From the NCBI GenBank assembly GCA_937915975.1, contig CALGGL010000363.1:1-15644 (forward strand): 15,644 nucleotides of DNA. The letters are read 5' to 3'. Positions 6,166 to 14,255 of the stretch are shown piece by piece. Positions within the stretch are counted from its first letter, which is position 1. Each line of letters starts with the position of its first letter. The DNA is from an uncultured Lachnospiraceae bacterium. Lineage in GTDB: Bacteria; Bacillota; Clostridia; Lachnospirales; Lachnospiraceae. Both the position numbers and the translations under genes were made by a program. A model generated the notes under the pieces. The model ran no database searches. It saw nothing but the letters and a program-made list of their open reading frames with translations, and had not been told where the DNA came from.

Positions 6166-7478
6166 TATTCCCCACTCTGACCAAGCAGATAATCTATAAA
6201 CTGCTGAGCCGTTCTTCCCGATACTCCGCCATGGGAAAGCTCCCACATATTTGCCTTGGCACAGAGCTCCTCGTCGCTAAGAGTAATATTCGGATAGCGC
6301 TTTGCAAGCTCTGTTACTATGGTATTGAATTCCTTCTTTGACGGCTTTGAATAGCTTATGGTAACACCAAATCTGTGAACCAGCGAAAGCTTTTCCTGCA
6401 TAGTATCCGACTTATGCATGCCGTTATCCATCTCTACATCATCACGGTCATTCCATGTTTCCTTAATAATATGTCTTCTGTTGGAGGTGGCATATATAAG
6501 CACATTATCCGGCTTGGTTTCAAGCCCGCCTTCAATAACAGCCTTAAGATACTTATATTCTATCTCAAACTCCTCAAAGGAAAGGTCATCCATATAAATG
6601 ATAAACTTGTAATTTCTGTTTTTGATATGCGATATAACAGCGGATAAATCCTTAAACTGATGCTTGTAAATCTCAATCATTCTGAGCCCCTGGTCATAGT
6701 ACTCGTTTATTATCGCCTTGATACTCGTTGACTTACCCGTTCCGCTATCGCCGAACAAAAGAACATTATTAGCCTTTCTTCCGCAGACAAAGGCTTCGGT
6801 ATTCTCAACAAGCTTCTTTTTCTGAATTTCATAGCCTATAAGGTCCGACAGCATAACCTTGTCAGTATTGTTAATTGCTATGAATTCCAAGTCCTTTCCA
6901 TCCTCATGACTTATACGAAATGCCTTGTTAAGTCCGAACATACCCACACCGTAATGCTTGTAAAACTCCGTCATAATGTCAAATATATCATCAACATTCG
7001 ACGTTTCACTCACACGATCGCTTATAAATCTTACTTTTTCACTGACATTCTGATTATACATCTGCTCCTTCTTCGGAAGCGACTTATAATTAGTTATTGT
7101 AGAAAAGCAGTCTATGCCCAGCTCTTCTTCGATTTTGGAAAAATCAAAATGAAAGAGTCTGTCAAATATAGCATAATCATTTTTAGCAAACTTATTGACC
7201 GTTCCGTCACCCGCTCCCACCTTCTCACAGGTAAGCGTAAAGGAATTCTCATTGGTTATAAGATAAAACGCAAGATAATCCTGCCAAAGATTCCTGTTAA
7301 ATCCATAGCTTGTGGCTACATCAAGAATTCTCTTTACCTGACTGTAAAATCTGCTTATTATCGTTGCATCATCACAAAGCTTATTATCCCTGTCATGAAA
7401 AATCTCAGCCATTTTATATAAAATGCTTTCACCGCTTAAATCCCTATAAAGAACAAGTCCCGATATGTCCTTATACAT
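6165..7478 (-). CDS. DUF815-type AAA ATPase
   Basis: The protein has 437 residues. An N-terminal helical region of about 200 residues precedes an ATPase core: Walker A GDSGTGKST at 243-251, Walker B FIIYMDDLSFEE at about 292-303, the strongly conserved ATSNRRHIIKE at 330-340, and an HRFG segment at 368-371 as the likely arginine finger. The conserved core from the Walker A region through DDLSFE to ATSNRR is characteristic of the DUF815 (PF05673) family. Its biological role is not established. It lies 26 bases after the DUF4870-like gene and its stop overlaps the nth start by one base, so the three are probably co-transcribed. The predicted ribosome binding site before the start is weak (a distant GGAAAG), suggesting coupling with the upstream gene or modest expression. 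Confidence 0.92.
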   Translation of the reverse strand: MYKDISGLVLYRDLSGESILYKMAEIFHDRDNKLCDDATIISRFYSQVKRILDVATSYGFNRNLWQDYLAFYLITNENSFTLTCEKVGAGDGTVNKFAKNDYAIFDRLFHFDFSKIEEELGIDCFSTITNYKSLPKKEQMYNQNVSEKVRFISDRVSETSNVDDIFDIMTEFYKHYGVGMFGLNKAFRISHEDGKDLEFIAINNTDKVMLSDLIGYEIQKKKLVENTEAFVCGRKANNVLLFGDSGTGKSTSIKAIINEYYDQGLRMIEIYKHQFKDLSAVISHIKNRNYKFIIYMDDLSFEEFEIEYKYLKAVIEGGLETKPDNVLIYATSNRRHIIKETWNDRDDVEMDNGMHKSDTMQEKLSLVHRFGVTISYSKPSKKEFNTIVTELAKRYPNITLSDEELCAKANMWELSHGGVSGRTAQQFIDYLLGQSGE

Positions 7479-7504
7479 TAAATCATCTCACTTTCCAAAA
7501 CCAA

Positions 7505-7822
7505 CTACTTCATAAGCTTAATTTCACCTATAACAGGTAAAGGCTTTGTACTGTTATTTGAAGCAGATATAATTCCCGCAATAGCCATAATGAAAATAAC
7601 CAAACCGATAAAGCCGAAAACTATAGCTGCCAAAACCCTGATTATCGGAATCCATGCAAGTATACCGCTTATGGCACTGCAAATGGTAGCACATATATTA
7701 AGAATCAACGCCTGATTAAGGTGATGTTTGACAAATTCATCATCCTGTTCTCCCATAATAAGTGCAATAATCCATCCTATCCATGTAATATAAGATACTA
7801 TTCCCGCTGTTCTTGCATTCAT
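7505..7822 (-). CDS. DUF4870-like small integral membrane protein
   Basis: The 105-residue protein has three predicted hydrophobic segments at about 8-24, 38-58 and 60-86. The loop DDEFVKHHLNQALILNI after the first helix fits the F-x-K-x-H-x-x-Q motif typical of DUF4870/Tic20-like small membrane proteins. The last 18 residues are polar. The start has a strong AGGAGG eight bases upstream. It is the first gene of the probable operon with the ATPase and nth. Function is unknown; the family is widespread in Firmicutes. Confidence 0.87.
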   Translation of the reverse strand: MNARTAGIVSYITWIGWIIALIMGEQDDEFVKHHLNQALILNICATICSAISGILAWIPIIRVLAAIVFGFIGLVIFIMAIAGIISASNNSTKPLPVIGEIKLMK

Positions 7823-7904
7823 TTTTTAATCCTCCTACTCATAAGCTTAATTTAATTTTAAGCCCCTTATAATATAAATTAAATGATTAAAATTCATATA
7901 GTGT

Positions 7905-7933
7905 ATTCTACCATTCAATTCCTACAAATACAA
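7905..7933 (-). promoter_or_regulatory. Predicted sigma-A promoter of the DUF4870-ATPase-nth operon
   Basis: On the minus strand, -35 TTGTAT (7933-7928) and -10 TAGAAT (7910-7905) are separated by 17 bases, with a TGG extended -10 element. This would start transcription near 7898 and give a leader of about 75 bases. The leader holds a small AT-rich hairpin, GCTTAA-N7-TTAAGC, just upstream of the ribosome binding site. The stretch 7823-8033 is otherwise without a gene and very A+T-rich. Confidence 0.55.
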
Positions 7934-7982
7934 TAAAAATAACATTAAAATAAGATTAAAAAATCGTATATCCGTCATACTC

Positions 7983-8019
7983 AAAAAAGGAAAGCCGTAC
8001 CATATCGGTACGACTTTCC
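7983..8019 (-). terminator. Rho-independent terminator of the large secreted protein gene
   Basis: Thirteen-base arms, 8019-8007 and 8001-7989, pair completely on the minus strand (one U-G wobble) around a five-base loop and are followed by six T. The hairpin starts 14 bases after the stop codon of the 1556-residue protein gene. This is a textbook intrinsic terminator. Confidence 0.93.
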
Positions 8020-8033
8020 GGTTAAATCAATTA

Positions 8034-11000
8034 TTAATATACATTTGCAAATCCGAAGCACTGCTCTTCAAGCTTATTTCCGTCTGCGTCATAGACTCTG
8101 AACAAGGTCCAGTAATAACCATACTGCGGCTGCCAAATTGTCCAAAGAGCATTGCCCTCCGATACGCCACACTGACCGGTTGTATAAATCCATGCATCCT
8201 TACCTTGAGCAAGCAATGTACAGTCCAATATAAGCATTTCATATCTATAAGACTGATTTGGATTATCAAAGCTTTCGATACCTATCAGATATCCTCCACC
8301 TTCACCCTCATAAGGCATCTGGCATATACCCTTTATAACACTCTTACTATATACAACACCTGCTGACTCCTGAATCATGGAATTTTCTTCATTTCCCACA
8401 ACTCTTGCCTGGCAGACTATTACATAATTGCCTGCTGCCTTTGGTGTCCAATTAAGCCACTCGTTATTCTTAGTCCAAGGACTGATTTCGAACCAGCCCT
8501 GACTCTGATTATTCTCATCTATAGCAATCCATCTGTATTCCACATCATCCTTTGTATCGCTCTTCTTGATAACCATACCTGCGATAATTGACGGATTGTC
8601 CTGCATGCAGAATATTCCGGTTGAAGTAATTGTTCCTGTTGATGTCTTTTCAGGAATATCCTCATAGATAATTGCATAGGTCGAGAACAATTTAACATTT
8701 GCGGAAGCATATTCTCCTGAAGCAGATAAAGTTGTCTTATAGCTTGTAAAAGCACCATCATGAATTCCACCGATTCTGTATTCTCTTCTGTATCCTGCCG
8801 GAACCTTTTTAAGTTCATCAGACAATTTTAATGAAATTGTTACAGGAGTAGGCAATTCGGTTATCTGGCCTGCCAATGCACCATTAATCCATACATTTAC
8901 ATCAACATCGAACAAGGCGCCAAGCTTTTCACTGCTTTTAATCTTGTTCTTAATTGCCTTAGCATCATTTGCTACCTGAGCTTCCGTAACAGGCTCTTTA
9001 CTGAGCTCGATAACGATAGCCTCGCCGTTGTAGAAGGCTTCTTCCATTTCTCCAAGAAGCTCGTTAGATATTCCGGCAGGGCTCTCGCCCTCCATAATCT
9101 GATTAACGAGTTCATTAACCGCATTTGCAGCAGATACATCCTCTGCTGAATCCGATGCAGGAATTATTTCCAACTGAGGTTCTTCTTTGAAGCTGAAATC
9201 AACATCATAAGCTTTGCCCGGATCTGTGTCTAATGTCGTACGGTTTAATTCGTCAAACTCAAATTCTATAGGTTCACCCGGTTCTCCGTCTTGTTCAACA
9301 CTCCAGCAGGCGCGCGTATGCTCGGGCGCATCAGGTAAGGCTATTGTAAGAGTTCCACCTGTGGAAAAAAGCACATAATCTGTCCAATGCTCACCACTCT
9401 CATCATCGCCCAACTCAAAAGTATCTACAGCATCGATAACTCCTTCATCAGCCGTTATGATAATATCTACTTCAATATCATTATCATCAAGATACGTAAC
9501 AGTTACAACACCTGTTGTATTATTCATCTGAATATCTATCGGATCATGGAATCTTACTTCTGCTATACCAGGACCGTCGTCCTGTCCGGATTGATTATTT
9601 TCTACCTTTTCAACAAGCCTGAATTCTAAGCCTGTGCTTCCCTCCGGCATATCAAAAATACCGAGTGTTACTTCACCGTTATTAGGCATCAAAACCTTAG
9701 TCCAGCCTGTTGTATCTCCGGTAGCGGTTAACCTTACAACCATTCTTTCAGAATCAAAGCCTGTAAGAGTAATAACATCCTTTGCTCCCAATTCAGCTAT
9801 ATTAGTATTAGGAACTATAATACCTTCTTGCAATAAATTATTATAATTCTGTATGCCGGTAATATTGGCTGTCGCCTCTTCATCAGTACCTTCTCCTACC
9901 GTAAGTGTCGGAACTACAAAGCTTATAGGATAAGTACGTGTACATTCAAATCTAAATTGAACATCAACCACAGGTTCACCATTTGCAGTTAATTGAAGAT
10001 TATCAACTGTATGAACATACTTATTCTGATCATTTTTCTCTATCGGTACCCAAGTAGTACCATCAGTGCATACCTGAGGTTCATAAGCGTCCGATACAGG
10101 TTCAAGATAAAAGGTTGCTGAATCTCCTGCTGTTACATACATCAAAGAAGCATCATCATATACATTATCCTGTACAACCACAGCTGCATTAGAAGTTCTT
10201 ACGGTACCTACGGTTTCATCTCCGTCTTTATAGGTGAAGACTGCATCATTACCGGAAAGAACGCCAAGAGCTGTATTAACTCTGATTGTTGCCTTATTTT
10301 CTGTCGGCTCTGTAACTTCCTTTGCAACTATCGCATACTCGGAAAAGCTTTCAGCATCAAAGGAAATAGTATTTGTTTCAGGATTATATTCCTTAACCGT
10401 AACATTTTGATATTCTACCTGATTTCCGTCTGCATGTGTATTTTTATGAACCACCTGTACATTCTTTCCTGCAAGGTCGACACTCTCGTCAAGCTGAAGA
10501 GTAATTGTTGCACTGTGACCATTTAATCCGGTTGCATCATTACCAACCTCAGTTTTCCATGCTGCATCAGAGTCTTTATCCTGAACGCCACCCTTTTCAT
10601 ATACCTGGTTCATACTTAGGTCAAGGCAGGCTTTAACTTCGAAGTCTTCTTTATCATTACCTGCAAGTGCCCCATCAGCTACAAAAGGTTTTTCATCTCC
10701 CTCAGCAAGCACCACATCAACAACAGCAAGCTCAGCAGTTCCACCATCTATAGCACCTGCCTCAAGTGAAACATTTGCCTCTGAAACATTATTTGATTCT
10801 TTAACATTAGTTGTATCATCTTTTGGTACAACATTTGCACCAATGTGGAAGTTACCGCTGTCAATCTTAAACATGAATACGCATGCATCATTATTATTAT
10901 CGCTTAATATTCTGACATTTCCGGCATTTCTGTTAACACCGCTAAAAGAATCCACCTGATAGCCCTGCTCCGGCTGAATCTTCATCTTAACCCAGGTTCC

Positions 11001-12704
11001 GACAGGCATAACCATTTCACTGGTTACAACGTTTGTACGAATGCCGTTAATTTCTTTTGTAATAGCCTCTCCTTCTCGGTCAAGCTGATAATGAATTGCG
11101 GGCATTTCCTGATTGGTATAACTATCAGCGTTTCCCGGAACTTCAATATGCTTATACCAATAAGTGTGTCCATCGGAATCTTCAAATTGAACAAAATCTA
11201 TATCTTCTTGTGCAGTCTCAGGTTTTGCTTGTTGCTCCCTATCAAAGGTTCCGTCATAATAATATATATCCATAAGTGTAAGTTCAGACTTACCTATATA
11301 ACTATCACTTGGCTCTATACCGCCTTGATCATACGGTGCAAAATAATCATCCTGAGTCCAAAGGAAGTTTCCAATAAAGCACTTCGAATTAGGCGATGCC
11401 GCTATCTTAATGTCATACTCATCATCTATGCCATCATCCTCACATGCCTTAACCGGAACATTTTCAATAGTAAAGCATATGCCTTGATCCTGGAATAATG
11501 TGAGCATAGATGCTTCATCATCAAAGATTTTATGATCCGCATCTACATGAAGCTGAGCGCTGTAATCTACGCCGTTTATCCAAATCGCATCTATTCTGTC
11601 TCCGAAGTCTCTGAGATAGACATTAATATCTACTGTTTCCGCTTCATCATCCCTGTCGAAGTTAATAGTATCAGAGCCATACGTTGCTGCTGCATCGTCA
11701 TATTCTTCATCACTATATTCTCGTTCCCAGGAAAAACCATCCCATCTATTGGTTGTATCGCCATATTGTCCATCTTCTACGTTTATTGCAAACTGGGCAA
11801 CATACCAATATCTGTCATATCTTGTTTCAATTTCTTCATGACCTGTGCCCGGAATTCCTGTCCAGGTTTCCTTGCCATTTAAATCCATTCCCGAAATGGT
11901 TATTTTGGCGGTTTTGTTTCCTCCCGGTTGAGGATCTCCACCACCGTTATTACCATAAGTCACGGAAAGTGCAAGGTTTCCATCTTCCGGAAAATTAAGG
12001 CCACCAAGGCTTGCTGTATTTTCATTTACCGCAAGCGGACTACCCCAATCATCCATAGTACTATTTACAGATAATGTCATATTGTCTGCATCAAAATTCT
12101 CATCAAGTGCAAATGATACATCGTTGTTATTTGCTATATTAAGCACTGGTGAATCACCCGTAGCATCCCATGTATCATTAGTACCCTTTGTAATGGTTAC
12201 AACAATGTTAATATCCTGTGTTCCATCATTAACAGTATATGTTGCTGTGTTATCAGCTGTACTTACTGTTGCATTCGGAAACGAAAGAGTGGCAGCTCGA
12301 CCTTCATTATTACCTCCACCACCGCCGTTATCCTTGGCACGAACAACAAATCGTATTGTTGTATTGCTCGGAACTCCTTCAGCTTCAGCAGTTGAAAGAC
12401 TTGTTTTACCAGAATCTACTGTAAGAAATGTTTGAAAATCGTCATCATCAGCAGTTAAAAGTGCCTCCATAGTTTCTGAGTTAAAATTATCTAAGGTTAT
12501 CTCATCATTTGGTGCAAGCTCAACCGCTCCGGAAAGTTCCTCGTTCCCTTGGTATGCGGTGACAATTACGTCGCCTATTACCCATGGATTGTCAAATGTT
12601 ACAGTTGTATTGCCGGTGATAGCCTTAGCAACATTCACCGGTATAAATGACAACACCATAGCAAGTGTCAAAAGCAACGCAATTAGTTTTTTGCTTTGTT
12701 TCAT
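8034..12704 (-). CDS. Large secreted modular surface protein (1556 residues)
   Basis: A classical signal peptide (KQSKK, hydrophobic LIALLLTLAMVLSFIP, cleavage near AKA at 26-28) leads a long, acidic, Asn/Asp/Thr-rich beta-type protein. Internal repeats are visible. An approximately 80-residue unit occurs at about 65-142, 193-272 and 973-1052, with a shorter copy at 1092-1150; the first three contain Gly/Asn-rich linkers (GGGGGNNEG, NNGGGDPQPGG, NNQSGQDDGPG). A second module ending in F-S-x-Y-A-I-x-x-x-[ED] occurs at 732-796 and 1190-1349. The last 200 residues are two tandem Tyr/Trp-rich segments (WLNWTPKAAGNYVIV; WTIWQPQYGYYWTLF) like triple-tyrosine or Ig-like extracellular domains. There is no LPxTG, transmembrane anchor, S-layer homology repeat or catalytic motif that I can see. 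The start has AAGGAGG seven bases upstream. Adhesion or glycan binding is plausible but not shown. Confidence 0.9.
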   Translation of the reverse strand: MKQSKKLIALLLTLAMVLSFIPVNVAKAITGNTTVTFDNPWVIGDVIVTAYQGNEELSGAVELAPNDEITLDNFNSETMEALLTADDDDFQTFLTVDSGKTSLSTAEAEGVPSNTTIRFVVRAKDNGGGGGNNEGRAATLSFPNATVSTADNTATYTVNDGTQDINIVVTITKGTNDTWDATGDSPVLNIANNNDVSFALDENFDADNMTLSVNSTMDDWGSPLAVNENTASLGGLNFPEDGNLALSVTYGNNGGGDPQPGGNKTAKITISGMDLNGKETWTGIPGTGHEEIETRYDRYWYVAQFAINVEDGQYGDTTNRWDGFSWEREYSDEEYDDAAATYGSDTINFDRDDEAETVDINVYLRDFGDRIDAIWINGVDYSAQLHVDADHKIFDDEASMLTLFQDQGICFTIENVPVKACEDDGIDDEYDIKIAASPNSKCFIGNFLWTQDDYFAPYDQGGIEPSDSYIGKSELTLMDIYYYDGTFDREQQAKPETAQEDIDFVQFEDSDGHTYWYKHIEVPGNADSYTNQEMPAIHYQLDREGEAITKEINGIRTNVVTSEMVMPVGTWVKMKIQPEQGYQVDSFSGVNRNAGNVRILSDNNNDACVFMFKIDSGNFHIGANVVPKDDTTNVKESNNVSEANVSLEAGAIDGGTAELAVVDVVLAEGDEKPFVADGALAGNDKEDFEVKACLDLSMNQVYEKGGVQDKDSDAAWKTEVGNDATGLNGHSATITLQLDESVDLAGKNVQVVHKNTHADGNQVEYQNVTVKEYNPETNTISFDAESFSEYAIVAKEVTEPTENKATIRVNTALGVLSGNDAVFTYKDGDETVGTVRTSNAAVVVQDNVYDDASLMYVTAGDSATFYLEPVSDAYEPQVCTDGTTWVPIEKNDQNKYVHTVDNLQLTANGEPVVDVQFRFECTRTYPISFVVPTLTVGEGTDEEATANITGIQNYNNLLQEGIIVPNTNIAELGAKDVITLTGFDSERMVVRLTATGDTTGWTKVLMPNNGEVTLGIFDMPEGSTGLEFRLVEKVENNQSGQDDGPGIAEVRFHDPIDIQMNNTTGVVTVTYLDDNDIEVDIIITADEGVIDAVDTFELGDDESGEHWTDYVLFSTGGTLTIALPDAPEHTRACWSVEQDGEPGEPIEFEFDELNRTTLDTDPGKAYDVDFSFKEEPQLEIIPASDSAEDVSAANAVNELVNQIMEGESPAGISNELLGEMEEAFYNGEAIVIELSKEPVTEAQVANDAKAIKNKIKSSEKLGALFDVDVNVWINGALAGQITELPTPVTISLKLSDELKKVPAGYRREYRIGGIHDGAFTSYKTTLSASGEYASANVKLFSTYAIIYEDIPEKTSTGTITSTGIFCMQDNPSIIAGMVIKKSDTKDDVEYRWIAIDENNQSQGWFEISPWTKNNEWLNWTPKAAGNYVIVCQARVVGNEENSMIQESAGVVYSKSVIKGICQMPYEGEGGGYLIGIESFDNPNQSYRYEMLILDCTLLAQGKDAWIYTTGQCGVSEGNALWTIWQPQYGYYWTLFRVYDADGNKLEEQCFGFANVY
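8097..8655 (-). repeat. Tandem C-terminal Tyr/Trp-rich extracellular module, two copies
   Basis: Residues about 1350-1452 and 1453-1536 of the large protein line up as two copies of one module: YRW/YRYE, then a W about 15-20 residues later, then W-x-x-W-x-P or NWTP followed by an aromatic-rich strand (GNYVIVCQARVVGNEE against YGYYWTLFRVYDADGN). The shape matches extracellular Ig-like/triple-tyrosine modules at the C-terminal end of secreted proteins in this bacterial group. The two copies are strongly diverged. Confidence 0.6.
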
Positions 12705-12792
12705 TATGTTTCCTCCTTCTTCATATTTTTAATTATTACGAATTTACCGTTTGATGTTTATTGAGATAAATCCCCAACATAAACGTGATATA

Positions 12793-12821
12793 ATCATATC
12801 AAATTAAGTATGTAGTGTAAA
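12793..12821 (-). promoter_or_regulatory. Strong predicted sigma-A promoter of the large secreted protein gene
   Basis: On the minus strand, -35 TTTACA (12821-12816) and -10 TATGAT (12798-12793) are separated by exactly 17 bases, with a TGA extended -10 element. Each hexamer matches the consensus at five of six positions. Transcription should start near 12786, giving a leader of about 80 bases. The -10 lies inside a small dyad (GATAT-N4-ATATC, 12787-12800). The leader can fold a hairpin (GTTTA ... TAAAC with an inner TTGGGGA/TCTCAA) before the ribosome binding site, which could affect mRNA stability or translation. Confidence 0.72.
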
Positions 12822-12826
12822 TAGAT

Positions 12827-12857
12827 TTACCGCATTCGTCAATGACAAATGCGGTAA
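12827..12857 (-). terminator. Long near-perfect palindrome after the XRE gene: terminator, possibly operator
   Basis: Ten-base arms TTACCGCATT and AATGCGGTAA pair perfectly, and inside them GTCA and TGAC pair again around one base, making a 31-base dyad. It starts 10 bases after the stop of the XRE regulator gene, as a terminator would. However, the following T-run is poor (ATCTATTT), and the dyad ends only 5 bases upstream of the -35 of the next gene, so an operator role is also possible. Confidence 0.6.
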
Positions 12858-12867
12858 CTTAGTATAC

Positions 12868-14250
12868 TTAACCCAACAGATAAGTCCTTATTGCATTTCG
12901 AAGCTTTTCGTTATAGATTACAAAATGTATCTTTGGCGACAGAAGCTTGTTAATTGCGACCCATTTTCTGCTTATTATAAAGTCCATATTTTTAAAGTGT
13001 TCGTTTGAAATCTCCTTCAAATCCTTCTTATCCTCTTTATTAAGGAATTCCTGAAACTCCTCTTCCTTCTCAGCGGTGTATATCACCATAAGAGGCTTTG
13101 CCTTTTTCAGCATATATTTGGATTTTGCCTTATAGTACGGAAGCTCCTCCTTCTTGGTTGTCAGATAGAATTTTCCGCGCTCCTGATTGGAGCTTATACA
13201 TTCTCCGGAAAGTGCGACCGAGCCCGAGGTCATATGAGAGGTACAAAACATATCCGAAGGCTTTTTCGGAAAATAATACGGCGATATAGCTCCGCTCATA
13301 TACATAGGAAACCAGCTTTCCATCCCGAGAATCATTTCCTCCATAGGTCGGTCTATATTATGAACCATATTTAGATGAAGTCCTTTTTTTAGAAGCATGG
13401 ACATGGCAACTATATATCCGTTTTTGAAGTCCTCATCCTCTGCAGCTTTGGTCATAGGAAGGTCATTGTAGAAAAATATGGGCTCATTTGATTTGGACAA
13501 AAGAGTAATTTTTATAAAATCCTTTTCCGATGCCTTTCTTCCTTCAACACCGTAATAATTCTTTCCGTTTCTTAAAATAACAGGGCTGGTAGGCACCTTG
13601 ATCTTGCCAAGCTTTTCACCGAAATAATCTTCTATCGAAAAATCATCCAGCTTGCCGAGGAAATCGCGGATAATCTTATTATAATCCGTATGTCTTTCCA
13701 ACAGCCAGCTCTTTAATTTGGCTCGGTAAAGCTCCTCCGTAGAAAATTCATCTGCCTTACACTCAAATATTCCGGCTATTATTTTTTTCTTATCGGATGT
13801 ATTATAATTTGATATTACATAGTCGGTAATCCGCTCAACAAAATCATCAATATCAAGTGGTCTTCTTTCTGCCTTTTTTATTCTCGAAATATAAGACGCA
13901 TCATATCCGAGAGCCTTTCCCATACTTATATTGGACATATTAAGACTTGACTGAAGCAGATTAAAGTTTGCTATAAAATCCTCGAAATCATACTTATATT
14001 TTTCGGACATTATACCCTCTTCAAAATTATTAAAAATCTCAGTTTTTTCTATAGCAATATTTTTTTTATTTGCAAGGCTGTATAAGGCATCTGCTATCCT
14101 ATTTATATATTCACTGCCAAGCTCCGGCTCTCTCTTACCGCTTAAGTATCTGCTTATCGCAGCCGGTGACATACCCGCCTCACGGCTTAGGTCACTTGCT
14201 GAGCAGCCTATAAGCTCAATATAACGATTTAACTCCTCACTGAATTTCAT
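12868..14250 (-). CDS. XRE-family regulator with two HTH segments and an unassigned C-terminal domain
   Basis: The 460-residue protein starts with an XRE-type HTH at about 5-60 (CSASDLSREAGMSPAAISRYLSGKREPE). A second, similar but more degenerate segment lies at about 95-132 (NMSNISMGKALGYDASYISRIKKAERRP). Residues 220-460 form a long region without a family I can name. Its most striking part is LKKGLHLNMVHNIDRPMEEMILGMESWFPMYMSGAISPYYF (split over about 286-327), followed by strand-like segments and no visible catalytic triad. The GLHLN-x-VHNIDRP segment resembles what I remember of other long Clostridial regulators. A GAGG lies eight bases before the ATG, within the end of rsmI, with only five bases between the two genes, so it is probably co-transcribed with rsmI. 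The next gene downstream, the large secreted protein, is a candidate target. Confidence 0.85.
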   Translation of the reverse strand: MKFSEELNRYIELIGCSASDLSREAGMSPAAISRYLSGKREPELGSEYINRIADALYSLANKKNIAIEKTEIFNNFEEGIMSEKYKYDFEDFIANFNLLQSSLNMSNISMGKALGYDASYISRIKKAERRPLDIDDFVERITDYVISNYNTSDKKKIIAGIFECKADEFSTEELYRAKLKSWLLERHTDYNKIIRDFLGKLDDFSIEDYFGEKLGKIKVPTSPVILRNGKNYYGVEGRKASEKDFIKITLLSKSNEPIFFYNDLPMTKAAEDEDFKNGYIVAMSMLLKKGLHLNMVHNIDRPMEEMILGMESWFPMYMSGAISPYYFPKKPSDMFCTSHMTSGSVALSGECISSNQERGKFYLTTKKEELPYYKAKSKYMLKKAKPLMVIYTAEKEEEFQEFLNKEDKKDLKEISNEHFKNMDFIISRKWVAINKLLSPKIHFVIYNEKLRNAIRTYLLG

Positions 14251-14255
14251 ATTAT

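Noticed and set aside
6166..6246. 27-codon N-terminal extension of nth
   Set aside because: The extension is translated from inside the ATPase C-terminus, resembles nothing in endonuclease III, and the ATG at 6165 gives the normal N-terminus.
6906..7421. A 171-codon + strand frame
   Set aside because: Antisense shadow of the ATPase gene, with no ribosome binding site or recognisable motif.
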